From: Bimuria novae-zelandiae CBS 107.79
Taxonomy: Eukaryota > Ascomycota > Dothideomycetes > Pleosporales > Didymosphaeriaceae
Assembly (NCBI GenBank): GCA_010015655.1
Contig: ML976662.1
Span: forward strand, 1,176,818-1,240,817
Direction: 5' to 3'
Length of the DNA stretch: 64,000 bases
Position 1 is the first letter of the stretch, and each line of letters opens with the position of its first letter. Position numbers and translations under genes: made by a program. Under the pieces are notes generated by a model, which saw only the letters and a list, made by a program, of their open reading frames with translations, ran no database searches and was not told where the DNA came from. Shown in pieces: positions 11,248 through 22,800 of the stretch.

Positions 11248-13094
11248 ACGTGGTTCACCACCGAGCGGGCCAACCCCACCGAGCGGGCCAACTTTGCTAA
11301 ATGCAGCCCACCTCTAGCTTATACTATAATGTCATCACAACATAACGCGTAATAACCTTATACTAAAAGCGTACTATAGCTTACTATTTAAGCTATAATT
11401 AAAGATTATAATAAAAGTAAAAGACGCGTTATTATAGCCTTTAGCGTATTTTAAATAATAGTATAATAACAACGCTAAGGAGCCCTCTCTCGACACAATC
11501 GCGAGCCTAACTTAAAGAAGCTAACTAAGCTAGAGGAGGAGGCTCTAGTCTAACGTATACTTAAGCTTAACTAGCAAGGAATAGGTGCAACAAGGGATAT
11601 AGTCTAAGATATAGCTAATAATCTACTTACTAAGCGCGGTAGATAGCCTATTAGTAAGCACTAGATAGACAGGCTTAAGACGCGTACGCTAGAAATTAAG
11701 CTTTAAAAGAGCTATCTATATAATTATTAGCGAGCCCTAAACGAAGATCTACGTATTATAACGCCCTAGTTCAAGCTAGTTACTAATACTAAGGCTAAGT
11801 ACGGTATTGCTAATAACGACACGTACAACTTTAACAAGACAGGCTTTATAATAGGGGTAATACAGGGTTAGATGGTCTTTACAGGCTCTAAGAAGCAAAG
11901 TAGCCTAAAGAAGATTTAACCTAGTAATTATAAGTAAGTTACTAATATCTAGGGTGTTAGCGCTAAAGGCTAGGCTCTACTACCCTTTTTTATCTTCTTT
12001 AGTAAGGTTCTAATCACGTCCTAGTTCTATAATCTACCCCGAGACTAAGTTATTAAAGTTAGTCCTAATAGCTAGACGTTAAATAAGCTTAGCCTTGCCT
12101 AGCTAAGGCACTTTAATACCTATACTAAGGCGCGTAGTTTAGGTGCACACTAGCTACTAATTATAAATAGTTATAAGAGCCACTGCTTACACGAATTCTA
12201 TAAATACTGTGAGGAATAGAAGATTATTATTCTTTATATATCTCTACACTTATTACACCTCTTGCAGCCACTTAATATAGGTTATTTTTTGCCTTTAAAG
12301 CGGGCGTACAGTAATAAGATTAGTAGCTTAGCACAGTACGGCACTAAGTAGATTAAGAAGGAGGTCTTTCTACTAGCCTTTAAAGTAGCTTTTAAAAAAA
12401 TAATAATAAAGGCGAACATCTGCGCAGGCTTTAAAGGCGCTAAATTAGTCTTACACAACCTAGAGGTAGTATTATTAAGACTTAATATGGTTCTTCGTAC
12501 GCTAACTCCACCTAACGTAGAGGACACCCTATAGGAATTAAAAACACTAAGTAACCTCCGCGAGATAGAGGCTTAGTTAACGCTAGTTTATAAGTGTGTA
12601 TAGAAGTATAGAAATTTACTAGTTTCTCTGCTTCTTAGAGCTGTTAAGCAGCTTAATAAAGGTGTTGCATTAATAGGGCACGAAACAGTATTAATATAAT
12701 AAGAAATAGCAGGGCTTTGCAAGATAGTAGAGATAGTAATAAAGGTAAAAAGTTAAAAGAGGAAGTATATTTAGGCAGCTAAGACACTTATAGTAGGAGA
12801 GGTAGTCGATTTAATAGCTAAAAAGGATAGTAGTGGGCAAAAGGAGGGTGAAGAGTCTGTAAAGAGGGTGCGTGGGCAGAGGCGCTGCGGACGTTGCGGC
12901 GAAGCTGGCCACAACGCTCGCACCTGCGTAGTAGAAATTATAGATGCATCTAATAGCGATAAGTCTGAATAGTATTTCTATGTTCTGCGAATTATAGTAA
13001 ATTATAGTAGTGTTGTAGGAGGCGCTTCGCAATAGACTGACTTTTAAAAAGTGGCCCGCTTGGTGGGGTTGGCCCGCTCGGTGGTGAACCACGT
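11248..13094 (+). mobile_element. Fot1/pogo-type DNA transposon, RIP-degraded (1.85 kb)
   Basis: Inverted repeats of about 46 bp bound this element: ACGTGGTTCACCACCGAGCG at 11248 and its reverse complement ending at 13094, flanked by TA on both sides (11246-11247, 13095-13096). The length is normal for a complete Fot1-family element. Each end contains two copies, 18 bp apart, of ACCGAGCGGGCCAA, likely transposase-binding repeats. The ends stay GC-rich while the interior is heavily AT-converted. The element lies inside the outer inverted-repeat element. Confidence 0.9.
11440..12975 (+). pseudogene. Pogo/Fot1 transposase remnant with CCHC zinc knuckle
   Basis: The reading frame is destroyed by stop codons but family motifs remain in order. 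There is a helix-turn-helix-like N-terminal part (LKKLTKLEEEAL near 11512); a catalytic-core relic YNFNKTGF near 11824, where the family has a YNFDETGF-type sequence, so the acidic residues read Asn and Lys as expected from C-to-T/G-to-A mutation; HLLQPLN near 12250; and the C-terminal ICAGFKGAKLV block near 12418. A zinc knuckle (CGRCGEAGHNARTC) survives intact near 12885-12930. DDE transposases of this family cut and paste at TA. This copy cannot be functional. Confidence 0.85.
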
Positions 13095-13199
13095 TATATA
13101 TATAGGGCTATTTTTGTAAAATAGAATATTAAGACCAAGTTTTAAGTAACTAGGCTAGTATCATTTTATTTAGATTAAGTCCTCTTATGCCTAACTATA

Positions 13200-13622
13200 T
13201 GTTAGGATCCACGATCCGACATAAGGACAGCAAACCATTTTGTACTTAGTCACAGCGCGTACACGTGGAGACACCCTTGTCTTCGCTTGCCGCGTTGTCA
13301 GCGCTTACGAAGTCATGTGACTGCTCTCCAAAGAGCGGTCGTTAGAGAGCGATCTGGGGAGAGCGACCTGGAGAGAGCGCTCTGGGGAGAGCGCTCGCCA
13401 GCGAGCAGTCCAGGACTAGTATATAGGAACACTAGAGATAGACTTTCTATCTTCGTATTTAACCTCGTTTATTAATTTATTTATAACTATATATTATTAT
13501 TAATACTAATATCTTATTAATACGCGCAAGCTATTAATAACCCCTTTTTTACCTTATTAGTACTCCTGCCCCATAACCAACCTTAGCCCTATAGGGACCA
13601 GCTATCCCTTAGGGACTTAACA
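13200..13622. repeat. Solo LTR A (423 bp), target duplication CTATA
   Basis: Begins TGTTAGGATCC and ends GGGACTTAACA, flanked by perfect 5-bp direct repeats CTATA (13195-13199 and 13623-13627). No internal retroelement sequence is attached, so this is a solo LTR left by LTR-LTR recombination. A GC-rich patch at 13325-13420 has imperfect GAGAGCG-type repeats. It shares its 3' end with solo LTR B at 19049 (ACCAACCTTAGCCC, GGGACCAGCTA). Orientation unknown. Confidence 0.85.
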
Positions 13623-13676
13623 CTATAGTTAAGATACTATTACTATTATAAATAGTTATTAAGATAGTATAGATAA

Positions 13677-13828
13677 TGTTAGAGTGGAATACGATATCAC
13701 ATGATATCACCAACCCGATGTAGACTAGTTGCTGATTATAATTCTGCTACTTAAGCAGTTTCTTTGTTTAGCTTGTTATAATTAACTTAGTTTTGTATTC
13801 CTACTTGCTACCCATCTTATCCCTTATA
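13677..13828 (+). repeat. 5' LTR of Copia 1
   Basis: TGTTAGAGTGGAATACGATA through CCCTTATA. It matches the 3' LTR, with transitions between the copies. Confidence 0.9.
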
Positions 13829-13843
13829 GTTATAAGCCTGGCC
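13829..13843 (+). other. Primer-binding site, Copia 1
   Basis: GTTATAAGCCTGGCC directly follows the LTR. It equals GTTATGAGCC-type sequence with one G-to-A change. GGGCTCATAAC is the anticodon arm of initiator-Met tRNA, so priming by a half-tRNA, as in other Copia elements, is inferred. Confidence 0.65.
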
Positions 13844-13869
13844 TACGCTTAATCTGACTGCAGTTTACC

Positions 13870-16800
13870 TACTTACTACGCACACGCTTTCCACGACGGA
13901 GATTAACTTAACAAGCTCTAGTTTGCTATAATAAGTAACAAGGAGGACGAGCTGATTGTTAAGGAAACAATTATCCTTAACAAGCTAAGCGATTGGTCGA
14001 AGTGGATCTTTCTACGAAAGAGGACCGCTGAGGCATACAAGATCTAGGATTATTACAACCTAGATTTGGCAGTAGATACTGTCAAGAAGATCTACAGTGA
14101 AAAACCTAAGGAGTGGCTACTACGCTTATTCAAAAAGGTCACACCTGACGAGAATTCAAGCATTGTCTAGGGCGACAATAATATTAAACCTGACGAACTT
14201 ACAAGACCTAAACAAGAGGACTACACCTTCTAGCATAGGTTCTACGCAACAAAGCTAGCAGCCTGGCAGAAGAAGGAGAACGCTCTTAATAACTTAATAT
14301 AAGAGATTACAAGGATAATCGCTAGCAGGCATATCTTAGTTATTAAAGATGCTAAAACACTATATAAATAACTTATATAACTTAAGAAGATATTCTGCAT
14401 GTCAGTAGCAAAGCAGAAGTATAAGTTACTTAAGCAGTATAACAAGATTAAGAAGGTTCTATAACGGTAGAAGATAGATACTTAGTACGAGAGCTACATC
14501 ACTATTCTTCGCGACATGATTAAACTAAAACTACCTAAGGTCTAGGACTATTAAGCATAGCAGGACTTTCTTTAAGTAATTAGGGGAATTAATGAGTCCT
14601 TTGTTACACACGAAATTCAGGAGATCACGCGAGCTGAAATAAACGGAACCCCGTACATAGATCCTATTGGACTAATAGAGAACTATCGACGGTTCCGACG
14701 CATATTGAACCCTGTAGTGTTATCACTTGGAACGTACGCCGTTTTAGGACGCCCTAGTCCAAACACTAATAGCAATACTTAGAAACGTATAGTCACCTGC
14801 ATTTGCGGAGAACAGCACTTATTTAAGTAGTACTGCTATGTGGTGCCTTCTCTCCGACCTGCTGAATGGAAATCCGACCCAGCCGTTTCAGCCAAGTTTG
14901 ACAGAGTGAGGAAATTAGGTAAAGGCAACCCTCTAAGCGCAGCTCTATTTATAGCTAAAAAGAAAGCTAGCGAAAAAGCAGCTATTACTAACAAAAATTC
15001 TGCTAATAAGAATAATTTCTTACTAGACACTAGACATCCTCCATCAAACGCGCAAAACTCAACAGGAGCAGTTATATAATAGTAAGATAGCTAGAATATA
15101 GCTTAGGTTATTACTCTACTTAGTATAGCTGCTATTTAGCAGCCTCTACTATTAATTAACAAGTAGATTCTTAATCTAGGATCTAATCTTCACGTCACGA
15201 ACTATCGACTAAAGACTTAGGAGAAGATCTAAGACGGGCACTTAGATAATATCCTGCTAGCGGGCACGCAAGCCCTGCAGATATATAAGTAGAGAAACGT
15301 TAAGTTACTTATTAATACTCTTACTAGCGAACGTTAAGTGACTATTATATAGGTAGCACTTATCCCTACGTTCTTCACGTTAGTAGTGTCACTATCTCGC
15401 TGTCAATCAGTTAGTATTAAGTTTAACTCAGGACGTAGCTGTCTCTATCTAAGGAGCGCTCTAATAGACATATTCTACACACTTAATAAGCAGGGTGGCT
15501 ATTAGGTTATAGACTCTAATAAGGCAACACGTCCGAACGCATTAGAGTTGTACACATTTGCGATTTAGTTAAAGTTAGCCAAGCCAAGCCGTGTGGAGCG
15601 AAAGCCTCTACAAGTTACACCTATAGAAGCGCATCAGATGCTAGCTCACGTAGGGCAACACGCGATTAAACACCTGGAGCAGGCAGTAGATAGCATTAAG
15701 CTTACTACTAGGCCTAGAGCTCCGCTGTGGAAGGAGTGCGAGGAGTGTATTAACTCTAAGCTCTTAAAGATTATTAGTTAACGCCCTTAACGCAAGCCTG
15801 CAACCTGGCCCTTTAAATAAATTAGTATTAACCTTATATAGCTTAAAAAGACTAGTGAAGCTTGCTATAACGGGGACAAATGGCTGTTACACGCTATGTG
15901 TTAACATAGTAGATACTATTTAGGGAAGACTCTTCGTAATAAGAAGAAGGAGACTCTTACACGCGCCGTTTAATAAATGCTAACACAGATACGTACCTAA
16001 TTTAACGCTATTGTTGTGTATATTTGTTGTGATAATAAGAAAGGCTTTGCTGATCTCTAGGATATCTTTAAAGATCTAGGCATCGCAGTTAAGCCTCGTG
16101 CTGTTAGAGCGGAAGAAATAACTGGCCTTATAGAGAAGGCTGGTAATCTTATTATTATAATAGCTAGGACGCTGCGAATTGCAGCAAATTTGCCTAAGAC
16201 GCTAATAAACAAGCTGTACTTAACGGCTATATACATGCTTAATTAATTACTAATAGAAGTTACTAATTAGAAGACACCCTACAGAGTTATGCGTAAGGTA
16301 AAGCCATCTCTAGCGCACATAGACGTTATTAGAGCAAAGGCTCTATTTCGAAACATAAAGATAGCTAAAGGTGACAAGCTTGAAGTACGAGCGATCACTG
16401 GATGGCTGGTTGGATACGAAGGAACAAACATCTTTCGTATCTGGGTCCCAGGAAGCGATAGGGTTGTTCGAACCCGAGACGTCGTTTTCCTACGGCAATG
16501 GTACTCTCCGCTGGAATCTCAGCTTTTGACTGAGGAGGAACGACATGTGGTTACTATCTTTAATATTAACTTATCGGACGAGGAAGAAGACCCTGTTATT
16601 AAGCAGATCTATCGTAATATAACACTTTGTTAACTAATAGTTAAGGATGCTGCTGAAGAAGAAGAGGCTATTAAGCAGGATAGGGCTAAAGTGCAAATTT
16701 AAGAGGAGGCTGTTAAGTAAGATAAGGCCAAAGTGTAAATTTAGCAGGAAGCTACTAGAGGACTACCTACACCTTAAGAAACGCCAGCACTAATTACTCC

Positions 16801-18720
16801 GGATCGATCAGCCTTAACACGTACTTAACTGAAAGGCTAGAGAGAGATTGCTCCTAGAGATACTACGCTAAACTACCGTTAGAATAATGCACCCAGACGG
16901 ACAAACCCTAATATTGCTATAGATAATATCGTTCTAGGGTCTCGTCGTTAGGGAGGTGATAGAGGAGACGATACGCCTAGGGACCACTTTAGTACGCACG
17001 CGTCTCTGTACTGGTAAACGTTTGCTATGGCAATCGTGCAGTTGCCCTTGAATAAAGAGTAGAAGGTTTACCGCGATCGTCTGCTGTCGCTACTAAAGAA
17101 CTAGGCTAAGGTTAAATCCTGCCCTAACGCTAATAAGTGGTTCGCTGCTGCGAATAAGGAGATTAAGGAGTAGCTTTATAAAGGAGTATTTAAGAGGGTA
17201 AAAGATAATTTAAAGGATTACCTAGATGCTAAGACTCTGCCGCTAATGTGGGTCTTCACGTACAAGTTTGATGCTAATAGCTACTTAACTAGCTACAAGG
17301 CTTGCCTAGTCGTGAGAGGAGATCTCTAGACAACTTGGGATGATACCTACGCAGCTACCCTCGCGGCTCGAACGCTCCGCTTCCTTATCGCTATCATGTG
17401 CGCCTTTGGGCTCCTTGCCTACTAGTACGACGTTAAGAATGCTTTTCTCAATGCGTACCTGGCCCGACTTTGTTATGTCTGGACTCTAGATGGGTTCCGA
17501 GACAGGCTAGGCAATATGATGCGATTACGCCGAGCACTGTATGGGCTCAAGGATGCTCTAGTACTGTGGCACAAACACTTGAAGAAGACACTTGTTGATA
17601 TGGGCTTTACGCAAGTAAAGGGTATCCCTTGCCTTTTTACTAATAGTAAGCTGATACTATTCTACTATATAGATGATATTGTCGTCCTTTTCCGCAAAGG
17701 CGATTAGTAACATTATTAACAGTTTAAACGCGGGTTTATAAAACGATACAAGACACGGAGCTTAAGAGAACTAGGTTAGTTCCTAGGAATACGCATTATT
17801 AGAGACTATATAAAAGGTAAAGTCTAGATAATTTAAGACTCCTATATCGCAAAAGTCTGCCACGACCACAATCTCCTTTAAGGAAGCTAACACCCTAAGG
17901 TCCCTCTACGCGAGTCTTATCTGCCCCTAAGTATAGATAAACTAAACGAGGAGCGCACCCGCCTATATTAGATTCTAGTTAGATGCCTAGGTTTTATCTT
18001 ATACTTTACCCAGCCTAATATGGCAAAGGCGCACTTAATACTTGCCCGCTATCTTAATAATCTAAGTTAAAAGTATCTTGCTATCGTCAAGTCTGTGTGG
18101 CAGTACTTATATAACTTCTAATTCTAGGCAATTAGAGCATCAGCAGCACGCTCTAAGAACGCTAACTATATCTATTAAGTTAATAATAAGGAAGCTAAGG
18201 AGTTATTGTTCTTTAGTGCCTTTAATACTACGTTTACTAACGATCCTAATACTGCTCGAAGCTCTTTTGCCTATATATTTAAGCTCTACGGCATGGTTAT
18301 TAATTAGAAGGCAAAAATTATAAAATCTGTTACTAAATTAACTACTAAGGCTAAACTATTTGCCCTATTAACTACTGGCACTAAGTTATCCTGGTGGATA
18401 AATACCTTTAAAGCTATTAGGTTTAATCTAGAGGTTTAACCTACATTGTACTGCGACAACCAGCAAACGGTCTCTATCGCGAACAAGGATAAAGAAAAGC
18501 TTGATATAAAGCTTTAATATATTAAAGTGCATTAGATGTGGATCCGCGAGCAAGTTTAAGCCGGGAATATAGACGTTACCTAGATAGGAACTGCTAATAT
18601 GCCCGCTAATAGATTGACGAAGTCTCTCTCTAATATTAGCAAGCATAAGCGATTTTTAAGGCAACTAGGAATAACTAATATCCGCCAACACAGTGTTAGT
18701 TTCGAGGAGGATAGGTTTAT
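13870..18720 (+). pseudogene. Copia 1 gag-pol remnant
   Basis: Stop-riddled polyprotein. Visible landmarks are a gag-like stretch with FLRKRTAEAYK near 14008; a CxCxxxHxxxxC zinc knuckle (TCICGEQHLF, then C) near 14796-14835; the integrase zinc-binding region with HQMLAHVGQHAIKHLEQA and CEECINSK near 15630-15770; the post-integrase block GWLVGYEGTNIFRIWVPG and VVRTRDVVF near 16400-16490; the reverse-transcriptase stretches RRALYGLKDA and YYIDDIVVLF (the YxDD active site) near 17520-17690; and RNase H/C-terminal relics (CDNQQTVSIANK; ANRLTKSLSN) near 18455-18640. In an intact element these make the particle protein, protease, integrase and reverse transcriptase. No frame here is long enough to work. 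Confidence 0.9.
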
Positions 18721-18824
18721 TACATAATAGAGTTTTTCCTAGGGAGGTGCCCTAGAGGCCCTTTATTCACTCGTTTTGCTTTATTCTACCTGACAGCACT
18801 CCGTTACCTTTATACTATAAGAGG

Positions 18825-18978
18825 TGTATTAGAGTAGAATACGATATTACATAATATTACTAACCTGATGTAGACTAGTTGCTGATTATAATTCTGCTAC
18901 TTAAGCAGTTTCTCTGTTCAGCTTATTATAATTAACTTAGTTACTTATTCCTACTTGCTACCCTACCTATCCCTTACA
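18825..18978 (+). repeat. 3' LTR of Copia 1
   Basis: Starts TGTATTAGAGTAG and ends CCCTTACA, followed by the GATAA target duplication. Confidence 0.9.
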
Positions 18979-19048
18979 GATAACTAAAATAGTATAGATA
19001 GCTAAGACGTCTTACACTATTACTTAGTTTAAGTAGTAGGCTAGGCTT

Positions 19049-19467
19049 TGTTAAGATCTGAACATGTATGGAACAAGGAGGGCCAACGGGCCTCCAGTGG
19101 GGGTGACACTCGGCGGGGTCGCGTAACCGAGGTCACGTGACAACACCATCCAGCCAAGACTCACCAGCCATGGATGGCGATACCGTCCATGGATGGCAAC
19201 GGTATCTTGGATGGTATGAATTCCTTATGTATATAACGGAACACAAATACCTTTATAGTATGTGTATTTAACCTGTTTATTAATCTATCGTTTGGATCTG
19301 AATAAGCAACCTTGTTAATTTAATTATGCTATACCTACCTTTAATACTAACACCCTAGTAATAAGCGCAAGCTATTACTACGACCCTCTCTCGTCCTACT
19401 ATAGTATTCCTGCCCGAGAACCAACCTTAGCCCCTTAGGGACCAGCTACCCCTTTGGGATCTTAACA
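19049..19467. repeat. Solo LTR B (419 bp), target duplication GGCTT
   Basis: Begins TGTTAAGATC and ends GATCTTAACA (perfect 10-bp inverted ends), flanked by GGCTT at 19044-19048 and 19468-19472. It is related to solo LTR A at its 3' end but divergent in the middle, and is less AT-converted. No internal retroelement region is attached. Confidence 0.88.
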
Positions 19468-19546
19468 GGCTTATACATAATTATTTTTAGTAATAGTTTT
19501 AAGCTCTATAAACTAAATTATTATATAGCTTATTAAAGGCTATTAG

Positions 19547-19788
19547 TGTTAATACGGCAATAGGCTGTTGGATCAAGACTTCGTTGCAACGATGTGGTAT
19601 TGATTTGATTCTTAATTGCAGATCTATTGTGGTGGGCTGTTATGAGAAGTATTTATCGAGCGTGGTTTATCCCCTGCTAGCCCAATTAGGACTAGCGCAA
19701 CAAACCACAGGTAAACTACGCAACAAACTATAGGCAAACTATATAGTAGTAAAAGCCGTAGCAGTGTTGCGCAGGTTTAAAGCCAACA
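19547..19788 (-). repeat. LTR of Copia 2 (3' LTR in element orientation)
   Basis: TGTTAATACGGCAATAGG through AAAGCCAACA. The flank at 19789 reads, on the minus strand, as a purine-rich tract (AAAAGAAAAGATAGCCAG) consistent with a polypurine tract. Confidence 0.88.
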
Positions 19789-19899
19789 CTGGCTATCTTT
19801 TCTTTTATGCTACATGTGGCCAGTTCAGCCCAGAACGCTTAAATCTGCAATAAAACACAATCTATAATAGTTGCTAGTTTTCTAACCAGACTAGCGCCG

Positions 19900-22800
19900 G
19901 TGCGCGTCCTCTTAGTGCCTATCTCGCTGCTCCTTTTATAGACTTACTACTTCTTGCTATCGTAATTGTACTCTAGGGTGTTAATTTTAGCACGATTAAC
20001 CCAGCCTTACACGCAAAGCTTAAGCTAGTTATAGTTAATAAGATACTCTATAGCTAAGTTAGAGCCAGTCTTAGTTATTAAGTCTACTAGATTGTCACGT
20101 CTATTAATTTAGCGGATGTCTATAAGATTATTGCGCTTATAGGCCTTACGTAAAGCTATAATATTAATTATAAGGCGCTTCTCCTTAGTAGTGCTAAGCT
20201 TAATAAGGTAATTATATAAGGAGCGTGAGTTAGTGCACACAACGATAGAGATATTAAAGAGGTTAAGTCGCTACATAATTATATTAATTATACCGCTAAT
20301 TATAATTATAATGTTAACTTTATAGGCTATCGCGTAGATCTTAAATATAAGAACGCTATAAGTAACGCGCTTACACTTAATAGATAACTAGTAGATAATA
20401 TTACTAGTAAACTTAAAGTTATAATTACTATTTTTAGTCTTATTACCAAGCGTAATTACGAAGCCTATTTATAATAATATATCTTTATTATTAGTAAATA
20501 ATACGTTAATAAAGGCGTATAGCTTTAAGTTACTTAAGTCTAGTAGGATAAAGTTAAAACCGCGAGTAATATTCTCCTTCTACTAAATAATACGCTTATT
20601 TAATCTAATAATTTCTTCTTTTATAGGCTTACTCGCTTAGGCTGCGGCGGCGAGGTCGAAGCTCGCCTTAGGTTAATAGATTATTATAATATAAGCACCT
20701 CGAGCGCGCTATTAAATATATAATTACTTATTATTAGCTATTTTTAGCTTCTCGCCTTGCTTCTTCTAGCGCAAAGTAATAGCGCGATTATTATTATTAA
20801 GCTTAATAATATAGCCGTTAAAGTTAATTTACGCGTCTAGTAAGAGAAACTACTTAAGCTTAGCCTTAAAACGTAGCTCTTAGTCCTTAAAGTCTATAAA
20901 AGCTTTGTTAGACAGACTAAGCGTGTCGTTAGTTTACATACTAATAATGCTAAAGCACTTGCTGCTAGCCTTACTAATAAGTAAGCATAGATTATAAGTG
21001 GATGTCACTATATAGAGTCTTGGTGTGGTGTTTATTATACGTTAACTACTAATAGGCACCTGCTTCAGCAATGCCATATAGTAGCTTAATAATAACTATA
21101 ACTATATTTGTTAGATAACTTTCCTTGAGCTAGGCTGGTATGTTAGCTATAATAGTACGCTAGAGTGGATCATCCGATTGCGTATAGGCCTGAGTGATGT
21201 CACGGAGCCAGAGGTATATGCCTAGCTTTAACAGTAATGGTGCTAGAGCGATAATCACACGCTGGCTTGCACGCTGGATAGTAGGAGACTATATTAAGAT
21301 AAGCTTCTTGTCATTATTAGCGTATCCTTAGATAACAAGACAGGACTTCTTATATGGGCGATTAGTAGTTTTATCCTTAACTTTATTAATAATGCGTAAC
21401 TTAAAGATGCAGACCTTATTATAATAGTAAAGACTATACTTCTTAAAGCAAAAGACACCTTATGTTATAAGGGCGTTAATCTCTACCTTTATAGATGCTT
21501 TAAATAGTTGCCCTAGTGTCACGAGTCGTAGGTCGAGGGCCCTCGACGGCCCTAGTCCGCTCTAGACCGGCGCTATCCAGGCCTTCCGCCTATCTACTTC
21601 CCTCGCCGCAGCCCTTCTCTTCCCTCTCTAAGGGATCGCCTTAGTACTGTGGATAGACTAAGTCGCCCGTAGTCAGGGCGCTTTTTACACCTAGTGTTAT
21701 AATTTTGCTAACTACTCGTAGCTTTTTAGCTAGGACAAGATTATCACGCTTACGTTAATTAAGGTTAACTATAGTAGTTATAACTTTATTAGGTTTTAGC
21801 TTATTCTTTAAGCCTTTTAGCTTACCGCGCTTACGCTTAGGCGCGGGCTCCTCTATAATAAGAGTGAAATTATTATTAGAGCCACTGTTGTCCTCGTCCT
21901 TTGCGGGAGGGGTAATAATAGTTATATTGTCTATATAATACGGGCGCACTGCGGTGATGCGAAAGGTAACTTATTTATTATTAATTTTAATAACCACGAA
22001 TTACTTGTTAACGTAGAGGGCGATTATCTAATGCGGGCTAGACTATCTATAGTTTTCTTGCCAGACCTTAACGCTGCTTAGGATAGGTAATAGTAAGATA
22101 TTAATTACGTTAGGACTATTACGAGTTGTAAGAGCCTTATTAACTTGGCGCTTTACCTTAATTTTGCGCACTTTAGCTATTGCTTTACGCACTATAGCGC
22201 CGCGGGCGGTAATAAATGGCAATAGTAGTGATTTCTTTAACAGGCGAGGATATGCTCTAAAGACAAGAAGAGTTAGGACAAGTCTGTTAGGACCTGCGGT
22301 GTTATTAACAGCCTTGACAGCTATCTGCAAGATATGTTTGAGAGCGGTTATGCGTCTAACGTCTGTAGAGATCACCCTATAAGCACGGCGGATAGGAGTA
22401 TAATAGCGCTTAACCTTGCTAATTAAATAATGTGCCTCCACCGGGACTTCTTTAATCTTAATTATAAGTAACGTGGCGTTATTAATAAACTTATTAGTAA
22501 TAAAGTTCTTGCCAGCATCTGTTTTAATAACGTTAGGAGGACTAACGTACATGTCAATCCATATGGCGCGAAAGAGATCCTAAGTAGTGTTTGCTTAGAT
22601 ATTTAGCATGAATTAAGTAGCTTAAAAAGCTGTGGCTTTATTAACTGCATGGAGCACTAGTTTCTAATTAATATATATTACATTAATAATAACGCATAAG
22701 TTAAAGTCCATATTATCGCGAATAGTAAAGCGGAAACGGCCAGGTGCTTTACTATAGATTTAACACTAGTAATAGTACTTATTAATGCGATTAATAATGT

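Larger units (their letters stand above)
13677..18978 (+). mobile_element. Copia-type LTR retrotransposon 1 (5.3 kb), RIP-degraded
   Basis: Two LTRs of about 152-154 bp bound the element and a 5-bp duplication GATAA flanks it (13672-13676 and 18979-18983). Internal motifs run gag, zinc knuckle, integrase, reverse transcriptase, RNase H, which is Ty1/Copia order. The sequence is mostly AT-converted with numerous stops, but some stretches (14836-15080, 16289-16630, 17516-17707) are still open. It is inserted in the outer inverted-repeat element. Confidence 0.93.

Noticed and set aside
21520..21697. 8-bp repeat CCTAGTGT around the GC-rich block, suggesting a hAT-type element
   Set aside because: No inverted ends are present; shifting the boundary gives TG...CA ends with a 5-bp CCTAG duplication, which fits a solo LTR better.
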